IMG/VR virus record: IMGVR_UViG_3300010354_012803
Location: 1-23,916 of that record
Reading direction: 5' to 3' (one strand)
DNA length: 23,916 bases
Origin: a virus
Shown: positions 7,611 to 14,716 of the stretch, piece after piece
How the letters are laid out: the number at the start of each line of letters is the position of its first letter
Numbering within the stretch: position 1 is the stretch's first letter
The notes under the pieces: model-generated
What the model saw: only the letters and a program-made list of their open reading frames with translations
What the model was told of the DNA's origin: nothing
Databases searched by the model: none
Position numbers and translations under genes: made by a program

Positions 7611-8117
7611 ATGGCAAATCTACAACCAATACACTACAAATATGTTAGTACTAAGGAATACCACGATGCATTTCCCTGTGCTTACAGGCAATGGCGAGCT
7701 GATAGTCATTGCAATTTAATTCACGGTTACAGTTTTAGTATGAAATTTTACTTTGGAACAAACGAATTAGATGTTCGTAATTGGGCCATGGACTACGGCG
7801 GACTAAAAGAATTAAAAAAAGTACTTGAAGATCAATTTGATCATACGCTTTTGGTCAGTGCCGATGATCCAGAAATTGAAACTTACAAACTACTTGAACA
7901 GAAAAAGATGGCTAAACTTACAATTCTGCCACGACTGGGTTGCGAAGGACTAGCAGACATGTTGTACAAATATGTTAATGGCGTATATATTCCAGACTTA
8001 CTAGGTCAAGGCGAAGCCAATAGATTATGGTGTTATCGTGTTGAAGTTCGAGAAACACAAAGCAACATGGCCTATAGAGAAGGCCATCGTGAATGGAACG
8101 AAGATTTGTTTGAATAA
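7611..8117 (+). CDS. queD: 6-carboxytetrahydropterin synthase-like protein (QueD family)
   Basis: QueD turns 7,8-dihydroneopterin triphosphate into 6-carboxy-5,6,7,8-tetrahydropterin in the 7-deazaguanine pathway. The 168-residue product has the family layout: catalytic Cys34 in S-H-C-N-L-I-H-G-Y, the Asp77-His78 pair in F-D-H-T, and Glu112 in G-C-E-G-L-A as the substrate anchor. Two of the three usual zinc histidines are replaced by tyrosine: Tyr25 stands where the F-x-x-A-H histidine is expected and Tyr40 replaces the second His of H-G-H, leaving His38. This matches a divergent branch that I recall from marine phages. A strong AAAGGAG site precedes the ATG. A structured leader sits upstream. 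Confidence 0.82.
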   Translation: MANLQPIHYKYVSTKEYHDAFPCAYRQWRADSHCNLIHGYSFSMKFYFGTNELDVRNWAMDYGGLKELKKVLEDQFDHTLLVSADDPEIETYKLLEQKKMAKLTILPRLGCEGLADMLYKYVNGVYIPDLLGQGEANRLWCYRVEVRETQSNMAYREGHREWNEDLFE

Positions 8118-8168
8118 TTATAAACAGATCTGAGTAGGGACAACAAAGAAGTTGCAAGGAAAAAATCA

Positions 8169-8240
8169 ATGATATCTACTGTGCAAGATTACGATGTTGT
8201 TCTGATAAAGCGGTGTATAACCGTGGGGCAACCTGAGTAA
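8169..8240 (+). CDS. Possible 23-residue leader peptide upstream of transporter
   Basis: An ATG at 8169 follows an AAGGA ribosome-binding site by eight bases and opens 23 codons (M-I-S-T-V-Q-D-Y-D-V-V-L-I-K-R-C-I-T-V-G-Q-P-E) before TAA. It lies in the 184-base leader of the yhhQ-like gene. It may be a regulatory upstream ORF or a chance ORF; no homologue is recognised. A hairpin at 8244-8274 follows its stop by four bases, which would suit an attenuation-type arrangement. Confidence 0.35.
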   Translation: MISTVQDYDVVLIKRCITVGQPE

Positions 8241-8243
8241 AGC

Positions 8244-8274
8244 GTCAACATATTATGTTTTATATGTGTTTGAC
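8244..8274 (+). promoter_or_regulatory. Hairpin in transporter leader
   Basis: GTCAA (8244-8248) and CATAT (8249-8253) pair with ATATG (8262-8266) and TTGAC (8270-8274), giving ten pairs with a three-base bulge and an eight-base loop. It ends about 27 bases before the transporter start and just upstream of its AAGGAGG site. It has no T-tract, so it is not a simple terminator. Confidence 0.35.
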
Positions 8275-8301
8275 AGTAAACATAACCATTAAGGAGGAAA
8301 A

Positions 8302-8922
8302 ATGTTTAACAAACTCTTAGCAGGTGTAGACCGTACATTAGCTTACAAGTTAATGTTGGCGCACATTGTAATTATTGCAGTAAGCAATTATCTAGTGCAA
8401 TTTAAAATGAATGTCTTTGGCTATCCATTGGCCGCAGCGGCATTTACATTTCCGCTGGTAGTTGTATTAACAGATTTAACTGTGAGATTGGTGGGTAAAG
8501 AAACAGGAAGAGCTGTAATTGGCTTGGCATTTATTCCTGCCATTATTGTTAGTATTCTTGTAGTACTGGCAGGTGGTGCGCCATCTAGCGTGGCATTTAG
8601 AATCGGCCTAGGTTCTGGTATTGCTTATTTTCTAAGCAACTTACTGGATGTTTATGTGTTTCAATATTTCCGCGAAAAATATCAATCATGGTATATTGCA
8701 CCAACACTGAGTGCGGTGGTCAGTACTTTCTTAGATACATATGTATTCTTTTTCACCGCATTTGCCTATGGCGCCAACGAGTTCATGGCAGCTAACTGGC
8801 ACATTGTTGCTACCAACAACAGCATCAGTAAAATTCTTGTAAGTTTGTTAGTTATTCTTCCTGCTTATGGTGTGTTACTTAATCATTTGCAGAAAAAGAT
8901 TTCAAATAACTCAGCACAATAA
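8302..8922 (+). CDS. yhhQ: Queuosine precursor transporter (YhhQ/VUT family)
   Basis: The 206-residue protein is strongly hydrophobic, with about six membrane segments at roughly 16-35, 40-62, 69-91, 98-118, 128-155 and 176-195. The F-P-L-V-V-V-L-T-D-L-T-V-R segment at about residue 50 is characteristic of the YhhQ/VUT family, whose E. coli member imports the queuosine precursors preQ0 and preQ1. It would act in the host inner membrane. The length is close to the E. coli protein (about 220). A strong AAGGAGG site precedes the start, and a terminator follows the stop. A phage-encoded importer beside folE, queD and queE suggests that the phage obtains 7-deazaguanines both by synthesis and by uptake. 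Confidence 0.85.
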   Translation: MFNKLLAGVDRTLAYKLMLAHIVIIAVSNYLVQFKMNVFGYPLAAAAFTFPLVVVLTDLTVRLVGKETGRAVIGLAFIPAIIVSILVVLAGGAPSSVAFRIGLGSGIAYFLSNLLDVYVFQYFREKYQSWYIAPTLSAVVSTFLDTYVFFFTAFAYGANEFMAANWHIVATNNSISKILVSLLVILPAYGVLLNHLQKKISNNSAQ

Positions 8923-8935
8923 ATGTTATCAAAAT

Positions 8936-8961
8936 ATTCACGGAGCACAGACTCCGTGAAT
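8936..8961 (+). terminator. Intrinsic terminator-like hairpin after yhhQ
   Basis: ATTCACGGAG (8936-8945) and CTCCGTGAAT (8952-8961) form a perfect ten-pair stem with a six-base CACAGA loop, followed by a short T-rich TTCTAT. It lies 14 bases after the transporter stop and 19 before guaC, the strongest simple hairpin in the window. The T-tract is short, so termination may be partial; A-rich sequence on the left could also make it work for the other strand. Confidence 0.6.
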
Positions 8962-8980
8962 TTCTATATGAAAGTTTACA

Positions 8981-10000
8981 ATGAGAATTGAAGACGAAGT
9001 CAAACTTGATTTTCGAGATGTTTTAATACGGCCAAAACGCAGCACTTTACACAGCCGTCGACAGGTTGATTTAACCAAATTTTACAAATTTAAACATAGT
9101 AGACATGAATGGACAGGCATTCCAGTCATGGCCAGTAACATGGATGGGGTAGGCACTATTGATATGGCCAAGGCACTACAGAAACATAAAATGTTTACTT
9201 GCCTTGTTAAAACATACGCAGAAGATGATCTATTTAATTTAGTTGGCTATTTTGGTGGTAACTATTTCGCAGTAAGCACAGGTACCAGTGAAAATGATTT
9301 TAGACGACTTAGTCTCATTATTAATTCATATCCTGAAATTCAATTTATCTGTATAGATGTTGCTAACGGATATCAAGAAAGATTTGCTGATTATGTATCA
9401 GATGTTCGAGAAGCATTTCCTGATAAAACAATTATTGCCGGTAATGTTGTAACAGCAGATATGACACAGGAATTAATTTTACGAGGAGCAGACATTGTCA
9501 AAGTCGGAATCGGACCGGGATCGGTATGTACAACTAGGATACAAACTGGGGTTGGCTACCCGCAACTTAGTGCGATCATTGAGTGCGCTGATGCAGCACA
9601 TGGCCTCAATGCCCATATTATTGCTGATGGTGGTTGTACTTGCCCAGGCGATGTGGCTAAGGCATTTGGCGCAGGCGCGGATTTTGTCATGTTGGGTGGT
9701 ATGTTAGCTGGACACGATCAAGGTGGCGGAAAAGTCAGTGATGGTAAAGTAACTTTTTACGGTATGAGTTCAGATACAGCCATGGACAAACACCACGGAG
9801 GTGTTGCAGAATATCGAAGCAGCGAAGGTAGAACTGTTGAAATTGCCTACAAAGGAGATGTTCACGATACTGTATTAGACTTATTGGGTGGTATCAGAAG
9901 CACTTGCACATATGTTGGAGCCGAAACATTGAAACAGTTACCCAAATGCACAACTTTTGTAAAAGTAAACAGACAAATTAATGATGTGTTTTTAAAATGA
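8981..10000 (+). CDS. guaC: GMP reductase
   Basis: GuaC reduces GMP to IMP with NADPH, opposite to the IMP dehydrogenase/GuaA route. The 339-residue protein follows the GuaC layout from its first residues ([11 protein letters not shown][12 protein letters not shown], broken only by substitutions). It has the catalytic loop [11 protein letters not shown] with Cys183, an [12 protein letters not shown] segment and a G-G-M-L-A-G-H phosphate site. No CBS domains are present, and GuaC is favoured over IMP dehydrogenase by length and N-terminus. It overlaps the MazG-type gene by ATGA. Its presence beside 7-deazaguanine genes suggests management of the guanine nucleotide pool during infection, which is inference. 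Confidence 0.9.
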   Translation: MRIEDEVKLDFRDVLIRPKRSTLHSRRQVDLTKFYKFKHSRHEWTGIPVMASNMDGVGTIDMAKALQKHKMFTCLVKTYAEDDLFNLVGYFGGNYFAVSTGTSENDFRRLSLIINSYPEIQFICIDVANGYQERFADYVSDVREAFPDKTIIAGNVVTADMTQELILRGADIVKVGIGPGSVCTTRIQTGVGYPQLSAIIECADAAHGLNAHIIADGGCTCPGDVAKAFGAGADFVMLGGMLAGHDQGGGKVSDGKVTFYGMSSDTAMDKHHGGVAEYRSSEGRTVEIAYKGDVHDTVLDLLGGIRSTCTYVGAETLKQLPKCTTFVKVNRQINDVFLK

Positions 10001-10272
10001 ATAAACGAGTAGAAGAAGCATTAGGTATATTGCAAGAAGAATGTGCCGAAGTAATTGTCGAAGTCAGCAAATGTCGTAGATTTGGTATAGAAAATAAACA
10101 CTACAAATCTGGTTTGGCACATAAAAAAATGTTGGAAAATGAACTAGGTGATGTTTTAGCATTGGTTGACATTCTAATAGAAGAAAGTATAATAACCCAT
10201 GATGGTCTTAATATTGCAAAACAAGCAAAAAAAGATAAACTAAGATTATGGTCAAATTTATATGAAACTTAA
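9997..10272 (+). CDS. mazG: MazG-like nucleotide pyrophosphohydrolase
   Basis: The 91-residue all-alpha product has the MazG/dUTPase-superfamily metal motif: Glu14-Glu15-x2-Glu18 in Q-E-E-C-A-E-V and Glu49-x2-Asp52 in E-N-E-L-G-D-V-L-A. Such enzymes hydrolyse (d)NTPs or (p)ppGpp-like nucleotides to monophosphates and pyrophosphate. Phage MazG proteins are common; the substrate of this one is unknown. It begins inside the guaC stop (ATGA) and overlaps queE by 11 bases, so it is likely translated with both. It could clear non-canonical nucleotides or adjust guanine pools in this cluster. Confidence 0.75.
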   Translation: MNKRVEEALGILQEECAEVIVEVSKCRRFGIENKHYKSGLAHKKMLENELGDVLALVDILIEESIITHDGLNIAKQAKKDKLRLWSNLYET

Positions 10273-11116
10273 AGTTAGCGAAATTTTTTATTCGGCACAA
10301 GGCGAAGGTCGTTTTGTGGGTGTACCCAGCGTGTTCCTTCGTACTTTCGGTTGTAACTTTACTTGTAGTGGATTTGGTTGTCGGCCCGGAGAGAAAAGCA
10401 CTGAAGCTGACGAGGTGGCTAAAAATGTTCATTTATATAAAACATTTGAAGAACTGCCATTGGTCAATACTGGCTGTGACAGTTATGCATCGTGGCATCC
10501 AGCATTCAAAGATTTAAGCCCAACTTACGACACAGGTACCCTAGTTAACAAGCTGTTAAGTCTTACACCAAACAATCATTGGGTACAAAATAATGGCAAC
10601 GATGTACATTTGGTAATCACAGGTGGTGAACCTTTACTGGGTTGGCAGCGTGTCTATGAAGAATTACTAAATAGTCCAAACATGCAAGATTTAGAAAATC
10701 TTACATTTGAAACAAACGGTACACAAAAATTACAACCAAGATTTGCCGATTATCTTGACGACTGGAATAAGGTAGGCAGAGAAATTACATTCAGCGTAAG
10801 TCCAAAATTAAGTGCTTCAGGTGAGTCATGGTCCGATGCTATTTGTCCAGATATAGTCGCTGAATATCAGAGTCATGGTACTGTTTATCTTAAGTTTGTG
10901 ATTGACAGTGAACAACATTTTACAGAAGTAGATCAAGCAGTCGCCGAATATAGAACAGCAGGATTCAATGGCATAGTTTATGTTATGCCACAAGGCGGTG
11001 TACTAACTCCCTATGCACAAAACCGAGTAAAAGTGGCAGATTGGGCATTGGCTAGAGGTTATAACTATAGCCCACGACTACATGTTGATCTTTGGGGCAA
11101 TGGTTGGGGTAAGTAA
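10262..11116 (+). CDS. queE: 7-carboxy-7-deazaguanine synthase (QueE), divergent radical SAM
   Basis: QueE converts 6-carboxytetrahydropterin to 7-carboxy-7-deazaguanine. The 284-residue protein begins with the family segment I-F-Y-S-A-Q-G-E-G-R-F-x-G-V-P-S-V-F-L-R, then G-C-N-F-T-C at Cys31 and Cys35. Later come I-T-G-G-E-P-L (the radical SAM GGE motif), F-E-T-N-G-T and S-V-S-P-K-L. The usual third cluster cysteine at C-x2-C spacing is missing. Instead a stretch of about 36 residues separates Cys35 from T-G-C-D-S-Y-A-S-W, where Cys72 matches the normal C-D-[ST]-x-x-x-W context; Cys40 is a less likely ligand. The start overlaps the MazG gene by 11 bases. The assignment is strong; the cluster motif is unusual. 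Confidence 0.88.
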   Translation: MKLKVSEIFYSAQGEGRFVGVPSVFLRTFGCNFTCSGFGCRPGEKSTEADEVAKNVHLYKTFEELPLVNTGCDSYASWHPAFKDLSPTYDTGTLVNKLLSLTPNNHWVQNNGNDVHLVITGGEPLLGWQRVYEELLNSPNMQDLENLTFETNGTQKLQPRFADYLDDWNKVGREITFSVSPKLSASGESWSDAICPDIVAEYQSHGTVYLKFVIDSEQHFTEVDQAVAEYRTAGFNGIVYVMPQGGVLTPYAQNRVKVADWALARGYNYSPRLHVDLWGNGWGK

Positions 11117-11349
11117 TGTATATGTATGAGCCTACCAGACTTAAAGATTGGACATTAAATCAAATTGATAATTGGAAATTAAGGTTTTCTTGGACACCAA
11201 AGCGTTGTTTCTTGTCTAACAAACTTATATGGGGATGTTGGTCATATTACGGGGTAAAAATGATTACTGGACCTGGTGAGCCAGTATATGATAGTAGATG
11301 GGTTGATCGAACTGAATTTATAATATGGCAGTTAAAGAAAGGTTTTTAA
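11116..11349 (+). CDS. Hypothetical small phage protein
   Basis: The 77-residue product is rich in tryptophan and aromatics, with a P-K-R-C-F-L-S-N-K-L-I-W segment, M-I-T-G-P-G-E-P-V-Y, and an acidic W-V-D-R-T-E-F end. Its layout (L-P/T-P-x-R, I-W, tyrosine-rich strand, G-x-x-E-P, W/Y, E-F/L-F) is loosely like the gene at 20926-21171, suggesting the same small-protein family. The start shares its first base with the queE stop (TAATG). A role is not known. It resembles small proteins I recall from T4-like marine phages, not verified. Confidence 0.7.
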   Translation: MYMYEPTRLKDWTLNQIDNWKLRFSWTPKRCFLSNKLIWGCWSYYGVKMITGPGEPVYDSRWVDRTEFIIWQLKKGF

Positions 11350-11712
11350 ATGGCGACAGCAAAAACACCTGCGAAAAAAACAACAGGTAAACTAACAGTA
11401 AAAGCAAAAGATCCCAAGGCTGAAGCCACTAAACGCGGCGAGCCTTATGTAAATATTTTAAGTATTGACTTAGATCCAGAAAATGTTGGTCAGGGTGCTT
11501 TTGAATTAGATTGGAATGAACAATTCATTACAAAACTGCTCAGAGCAGGTTATCAAGGCAAAACAGATGCAGACATTGTTGATCGATGGTTTCAAGATGT
11601 GTGTCGTAATGTTGTTTTAGAAACTTTTGAGCAGTACGAAGCAAATAATCCTAGACCAACCAGTGGTATAAAGAAAACCAACTTGGGCGGCGGCCGCACT
11701 GAAGTTAGTTAA
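11350..11712 (+). CDS. Hypothetical phage protein
   Basis: The 120-residue protein starts with a basic, alanine/lysine/threonine-rich tail (about 25 residues). The body contains a V-N-I-L-S-I-D-L-D strand, F-E-L-D-W-N, and a helix with W-F-Q-D-V-C-R-N-V-V; the C-terminal tail is glycine-rich. The gene follows the previous one without a gap and carries an AAGAAAGG site upstream. The basic N-terminal tail could bind nucleic acid, which is a guess. Function unknown; the reading frame is convincing from its length and operon position. Confidence 0.75.
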   Translation: MATAKTPAKKTTGKLTVKAKDPKAEATKRGEPYVNILSIDLDPENVGQGAFELDWNEQFITKLLRAGYQGKTDADIVDRWFQDVCRNVVLETFEQYEANNPRPTSGIKKTNLGGGRTEVS

Positions 11713-11732
11713 AAAATTCTTTTTTATTTGCA

Positions 11733-12386
11733 GTGAAAACTTTATATGTAAACGGTGACAGCCATAGTTCAGGCCATGAAGCAGGAGGTCCAAATTATGC
11801 TTACGGTAAACATATAGCCCAAGCACTAGGCTACGATTATGTTTGTGACGCTGCGCCAGGTTGTAGTAACGACAGCATTATTCAAAGAACACAGGAATAT
11901 CTTAAATCTAATACTCCAGACTTTTTAATAATTGGTTGGAGTACTTGGGAAAGAGAAACATGGTACTGGGATAATCAATCTTATAATATAACTGCCAGCG
12001 GGCACGACAAAGTACATCCAGCATTACAAAATCGTTACAAGCAATGGGTAATTGAACAAAGTATGCCCGAGCAACAATGGAACAAAGAATTTACAGCTCA
12101 TGATGACATTTGGAATTTTCATAATTCGATTAAACACATTCCACATCTATTTTTTAACTGCTTTAGTTATTTCTTTTATACAGTAAGGCAAAATAAAATG
12201 CAATACGATTGGGGTAATAATTATATCAACCCATATAATCAAAATTTCACCTACTACTATTGGTTAGACAAAACAGGATATAAACCAGTTAATACAAAAT
12301 TTTATCATTATGGCGCTGATGCACACAAAGCATGGGCTGATTTCATTTTACCAAAAGTTAAAACTATATTGACTACAAATGAATAA
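11733..12386 (+). CDS. SGNH/GDSL-type hydrolase-like protein
   Basis: The 217-residue product has SGNH-hydrolase blocks: G-D-S-H at residues 8-11 (Ser10 nucleophile, block I), a P-G-C-S-N-D turn at about residue 50 (block III-like Asn), and G-A-D-A-H-K-A-W with Asp196-x-His198 (block V catalytic pair). The middle is rich in tryptophan, tyrosine and asparagine. Members are esterases, lipases or acetyl-polysaccharide deacetylases; a role on host surface glycan is conceivable but unproven. No signal peptide is seen. The start is GTG 11733; no ATG is available nearby, and the upstream AT-rich stretch has no clear ribosome-binding site. Confidence 0.65.
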   Translation: MKTLYVNGDSHSSGHEAGGPNYAYGKHIAQALGYDYVCDAAPGCSNDSIIQRTQEYLKSNTPDFLIIGWSTWERETWYWDNQSYNITASGHDKVHPALQNRYKQWVIEQSMPEQQWNKEFTAHDDIWNFHNSIKHIPHLFFNCFSYFFYTVRQNKMQYDWGNNYINPYNQNFTYYYWLDKTGYKPVNTKFYHYGADAHKAWADFILPKVKTILTTNE

Positions 12387-12397
12387 TATGCTAATAT
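12369..12397 (+). promoter_or_regulatory. Sigma70-type promoter before the Rnh-type nuclease
   Basis: TTGACT (12369-12374) and TAATAT (12392-12397) are separated by 17 bases, with TG one base before the -10 (extended -10). It overlaps the end of the SGNH gene. The -10 ends only six bases before the nuclease ATG, so a transcript would begin at or very near the start codon. Confidence 0.5.
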
Positions 12398-12403
12398 TAT
12401 TCT

Positions 12404-13378
12404 ATGCGATATCTTATAGTTGACACAGCAAACACTTTCTTTCGTGCCAGACATGCAGCACATCGACAGGCCGACACTTGGGACCGTTTAGGTTTTGCTA
12501 TTCATGTTACACTGAGCAGTGTTAATAAAGCATGGCGGGATCAAAAAGCAGACCATGTAGTATTCTGTTTAGAAGGCCGCAGTTGGCGCAAAGATTTTTA
12601 TGAGCCGTACAAGAAAAATCGTGCAGTTGCCAGAGCCGCACAAACTGAAACCGAACAAGAAGAAGATCGACTGTTTTGGGAAACTTTTGATGCACTTAAA
12701 AGTTTCTTGCAGGACAGAACAAACTGTACTGTTCTCAGGCACGAAGAATTGGAAGCAGATGACTTGGTGGCAGGATGGATTCAAGCACACCCTGAAGATC
12801 ACCATACTATTGTAAGTTCGGACACGGACTTTCATCAATTGCTGGCAGAAAATGTCAATCAGTACAATGGTATAGCTGATGAATTACATACCATTCAAGG
12901 AATTTTTGATAAAAAAGGCAAGCCAGTAATCGACAAGAAAACTAAGTTGCCAAAAATTATTCCTGATCCGGCTTGGATTTTATTTGAGAAATGTATTCGC
13001 GGTGATCCCACAGACAATGTGTTCAGTGCATTTCCTGGTGTGCGAAAAACTAAACTTTTGGAAGCGTACAACGATAGAAATAATCGAGGATTTGCTTGGA
13101 ATAATCTAATGTTACAGCGGTGGACTGATCATAACGATATGGAACATAAAGTATTGGATGATTACAATCGCAATCGAGTGCTGGTTGATTTAACTGCACA
13201 ACCCGATGATATTAAATTAAAAATTATAGAAACTATTCAACAAAATTCTATTGTTAAAAATAAACCAATGATTGGCGCACAATTTTTAAAATTTTGCGGC
13301 CGTTACGACCTTGTAAAACTCAGTGATAATAACACAAGTTTTGCAGAATTTTTGTCAGCGAGTTATCCAACATCATGA
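12404..13378 (+). CDS. rnh: 5'-3' exonuclease / RNase H, T4 Rnh-like
   Basis: The 324-residue protein belongs to the 5'-nuclease (FEN/T4 RNase H) family, which removes RNA primers and 5' flaps during replication. Acidic metal ligands are placed as expected: Asp7 in I-V-D-T-A-N, Glu117-x-Asp119-Asp120 in E-L-E-A-D-D-L-V, Asp140-x-Asp142 in S-S-D-T-D-F, and Asp201/Asp204 in R-G-D-P-T-D-N. A helix-hairpin-helix-like F-P-G-V-R-K-T-K segment follows, and Y-E-P-Y-K-K-N-R near residue 66 is the helical-arch start. No Shine-Dalgarno lies upstream; a promoter is positioned so that the mRNA may be leaderless. It overlaps the next gene by ATGA. Confidence 0.88.
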   Translation: MRYLIVDTANTFFRARHAAHRQADTWDRLGFAIHVTLSSVNKAWRDQKADHVVFCLEGRSWRKDFYEPYKKNRAVARAAQTETEQEEDRLFWETFDALKSFLQDRTNCTVLRHEELEADDLVAGWIQAHPEDHHTIVSSDTDFHQLLAENVNQYNGIADELHTIQGIFDKKGKPVIDKKTKLPKIIPDPAWILFEKCIRGDPTDNVFSAFPGVRKTKLLEAYNDRNNRGFAWNNLMLQRWTDHNDMEHKVLDDYNRNRVLVDLTAQPDDIKLKIIETIQQNSIVKNKPMIGAQFLKFCGRYDLVKLSDNNTSFAEFLSASYPTS

Positions 13379-13608
13379 ATAAAGAACTACTTAAAGAATT
13401 TCAGTTGCAGGCAGGGGGTAGTCATTACCCTAGCATTAATCCTGAACTACAAGAAAAATTTGCTCAGCAAATTGTTAAATACTGTATAGACCTTGTAGAA
13501 AATGCACAATTGCAAGACATGGTCTATACTACTTTTCAACAAGAATTTGCTCGCGGTGTTAAAGAGCGAATTGCCGATCAAATTAAACAAAAATTCAATG
13601 TACATTAA
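13375..13608 (+). CDS. Hypothetical small phage protein
   Basis: The 77-residue product starts inside the nuclease stop codon (ATGA), so it is probably translationally coupled. It has a Q-A-G-G-S-H-Y-P segment near residue 13 and otherwise long amphipathic helices rich in glutamine and lysine. No domain is recognised. A helical accessory protein is all that can be suggested. Confidence 0.7.
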   Translation: MNKELLKEFQLQAGGSHYPSINPELQEKFAQQIVKYCIDLVENAQLQDMVYTTFQQEFARGVKERIADQIKQKFNVH

Positions 13609-13852
13609 AAACGAAAAATTTGTAAATTGTATTCGTACCGTTAGACAAAAAGATGATGACTGGATGTTGACCAACGGGTTTATAATGACACCCCGGGCCG
13701 GCTTTGAAATTAGTCAACAATGTCCTAAAGAATATAGGATGATTATTTCTAAATGTATCGACAACGGATGGTTAAAACCTGTTGCACACATCTACGACCG
13801 TGAACTAATGTTTGAAAAATTAAGTTTTGGCAATTGCAGCGAATCTGATTAA
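13598..13852 (+). CDS. Hypothetical small phage protein
   Basis: The frame is open further upstream, but ATG 13598 fits best because it overlaps the previous gene by only 11 bases, like its neighbours. The 84-residue product has K-F-V-N-C-I-R, D-D-D-W-M-L-T-N-G-F-I-M and W-L-K-P-V-A-H segments and looks like a small mixed alpha/beta domain. No function is recognised. Confidence 0.65.
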   Translation: MYIKNEKFVNCIRTVRQKDDDWMLTNGFIMTPRAGFEISQQCPKEYRMIISKCIDNGWLKPVAHIYDRELMFEKLSFGNCSESD

Positions 13853-13867
13853 GTTAAGGATTATAAT

Positions 13868-14044
13868 ATGATGCAATTTCAACAATGGCTGTATGAAATG
13901 TGGTTACAACACTGTGAAGAATACATGCAATGGTATCAAAGAATGCCCATGTATAGTTCAGACGAGTACTATGCAAAATATCAAGAGTGGCTCACTGAAC
14001 AATATAACAAGGATCAAGAAAACAATGACGGAACTAATAGCTAA
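13868..14044 (+). CDS. Small aromatic and glutamine-rich protein (58 aa)
   Basis: This short ORF has an AAGGA site eight or nine bases before its ATG-ATG start and fills a stretch otherwise without a gene. The product (M-M-Q-F-Q-Q-W-L-Y-E-M-W at the start) is extremely rich in Trp, Tyr, Gln, Glu and Met, with repeated W-x-x-x-x-Y/W spacing such as Q-W-L-Y-E-M-W and Q-W-Y-Q-R. It is probably helical and acidic. The end overlaps the next gene by 20 bases. Function unknown. Confidence 0.6.
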   Translation: MMQFQQWLYEMWLQHCEEYMQWYQRMPMYSSDEYYAKYQEWLTEQYNKDQENNDGTNS

Positions 14045-14501
14045 ACCAATTCTAAAAAATAAATTTTGGGTAGTCGAAGATCATGGCAATCAAGTTGCTA
14101 CTATTCAAGCCATAGAAAACGGCGGATTTGTCTATGTAGACACCACATCTAGAAAAAGATTTAGCACTATTAAACTACTGTCAAAAGAACACAACATTAC
14201 TTTTGACAAAGATGTTAAAACAAAAAATAAACCCGCACAAGATCATACAGTATACGGATATCCAGTAACCAATCGACCTTGGAATATATTGTGGGATGTA
14301 AAACACCAATTTGGTGTATACACAAAAACCAGTAAGAGCAAAAGTTATTACTGTGCCGGTCATTACATAATTAAATTTAACAACGGTTGGGTTAAAAGCT
14401 TTTGCCCAAAATTAATTACACTGAATAGATATCCCTTTCAAGGCCCATTTATGAGCAAAGAACAAATGCAGGAAGCACTCAAGGCAGCAAATGGAAAATA
14501 A
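14025..14501 (+). CDS. Hypothetical phage protein
   Basis: The frame is open from 13893, but ATG 14025 gives a sensible 158-residue product beginning M-T-E-L-I-A-K-P-I-L; the upstream part reads through the better-supported 58-residue ORF in another frame and has no start signal. The protein shows alternating strands (F-W-V-V-E-D-H-G-N-Q-V-A-T-I, F-V-Y-V-D), a central Y-G-Y-P-V-T-N-R-P-W-N segment and a C-terminal helix. It is rich in lysine and aromatics. No family was recognised with confidence. Confidence 0.65.
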   Translation: MTELIAKPILKNKFWVVEDHGNQVATIQAIENGGFVYVDTTSRKRFSTIKLLSKEHNITFDKDVKTKNKPAQDHTVYGYPVTNRPWNILWDVKHQFGVYTKTSKSKSYYCAGHYIIKFNNGWVKSFCPKLITLNRYPFQGPFMSKEQMQEALKAANGK

Positions 14502-14712
14502 TCTAAGTTTACATCTAAAAAACTTTAATGACAAAGTTAAAGTCATGAATCAGAGCAACAGTAAACAACTGATCCTTTCGGCTCAAGAAGCCCGCGATAT
14601 ACAAGCAGAAATGTTTGAAATATTGAATTTATGTGCAATTATGACACGAAAATTGTCAGCAGGCAACACAGGCACTGATGTTACTGTTGCCATGGACGGT
14701 GGTAGTTTTTAA
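14491..14712 (+). CDS. Hypothetical small phage protein
   Basis: A 73-residue product overlapping the previous gene by 11 bases. It is mostly one or two amphipathic helices (S-A-Q-E-A-R-D-I-Q-A-E-M-F-E-I-L-N-L) with a flexible threonine/glycine tail. Similar short helical proteins are common in T4-like phages. Function unknown. Confidence 0.65.
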   Translation: MENNLSLHLKNFNDKVKVMNQSNSKQLILSAQEARDIQAEMFEILNLCAIMTRKLSAGNTGTDVTVAMDGGSF

Positions 14713-14716
14713 CTGC

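Noticed and set aside
8270-8275. TTGACA as a -35 box before the transporter
   Set aside because: No -10 hexamer lies 16-18 bases downstream; that position is the RBS. The bases are better explained as a hairpin arm.
7143-8301. tRNA or CRISPR-like structure in the non-coding gaps
   Set aside because: No cloverleaf, TTC loop or repeated spaced units could be found in the gaps before queD and the transporter or elsewhere.
13893-14024. Upstream extension of the gene at 14025
   Set aside because: It has no start signal and covers the 58-residue ORF that has a good RBS; ATG 14025 is the better start.
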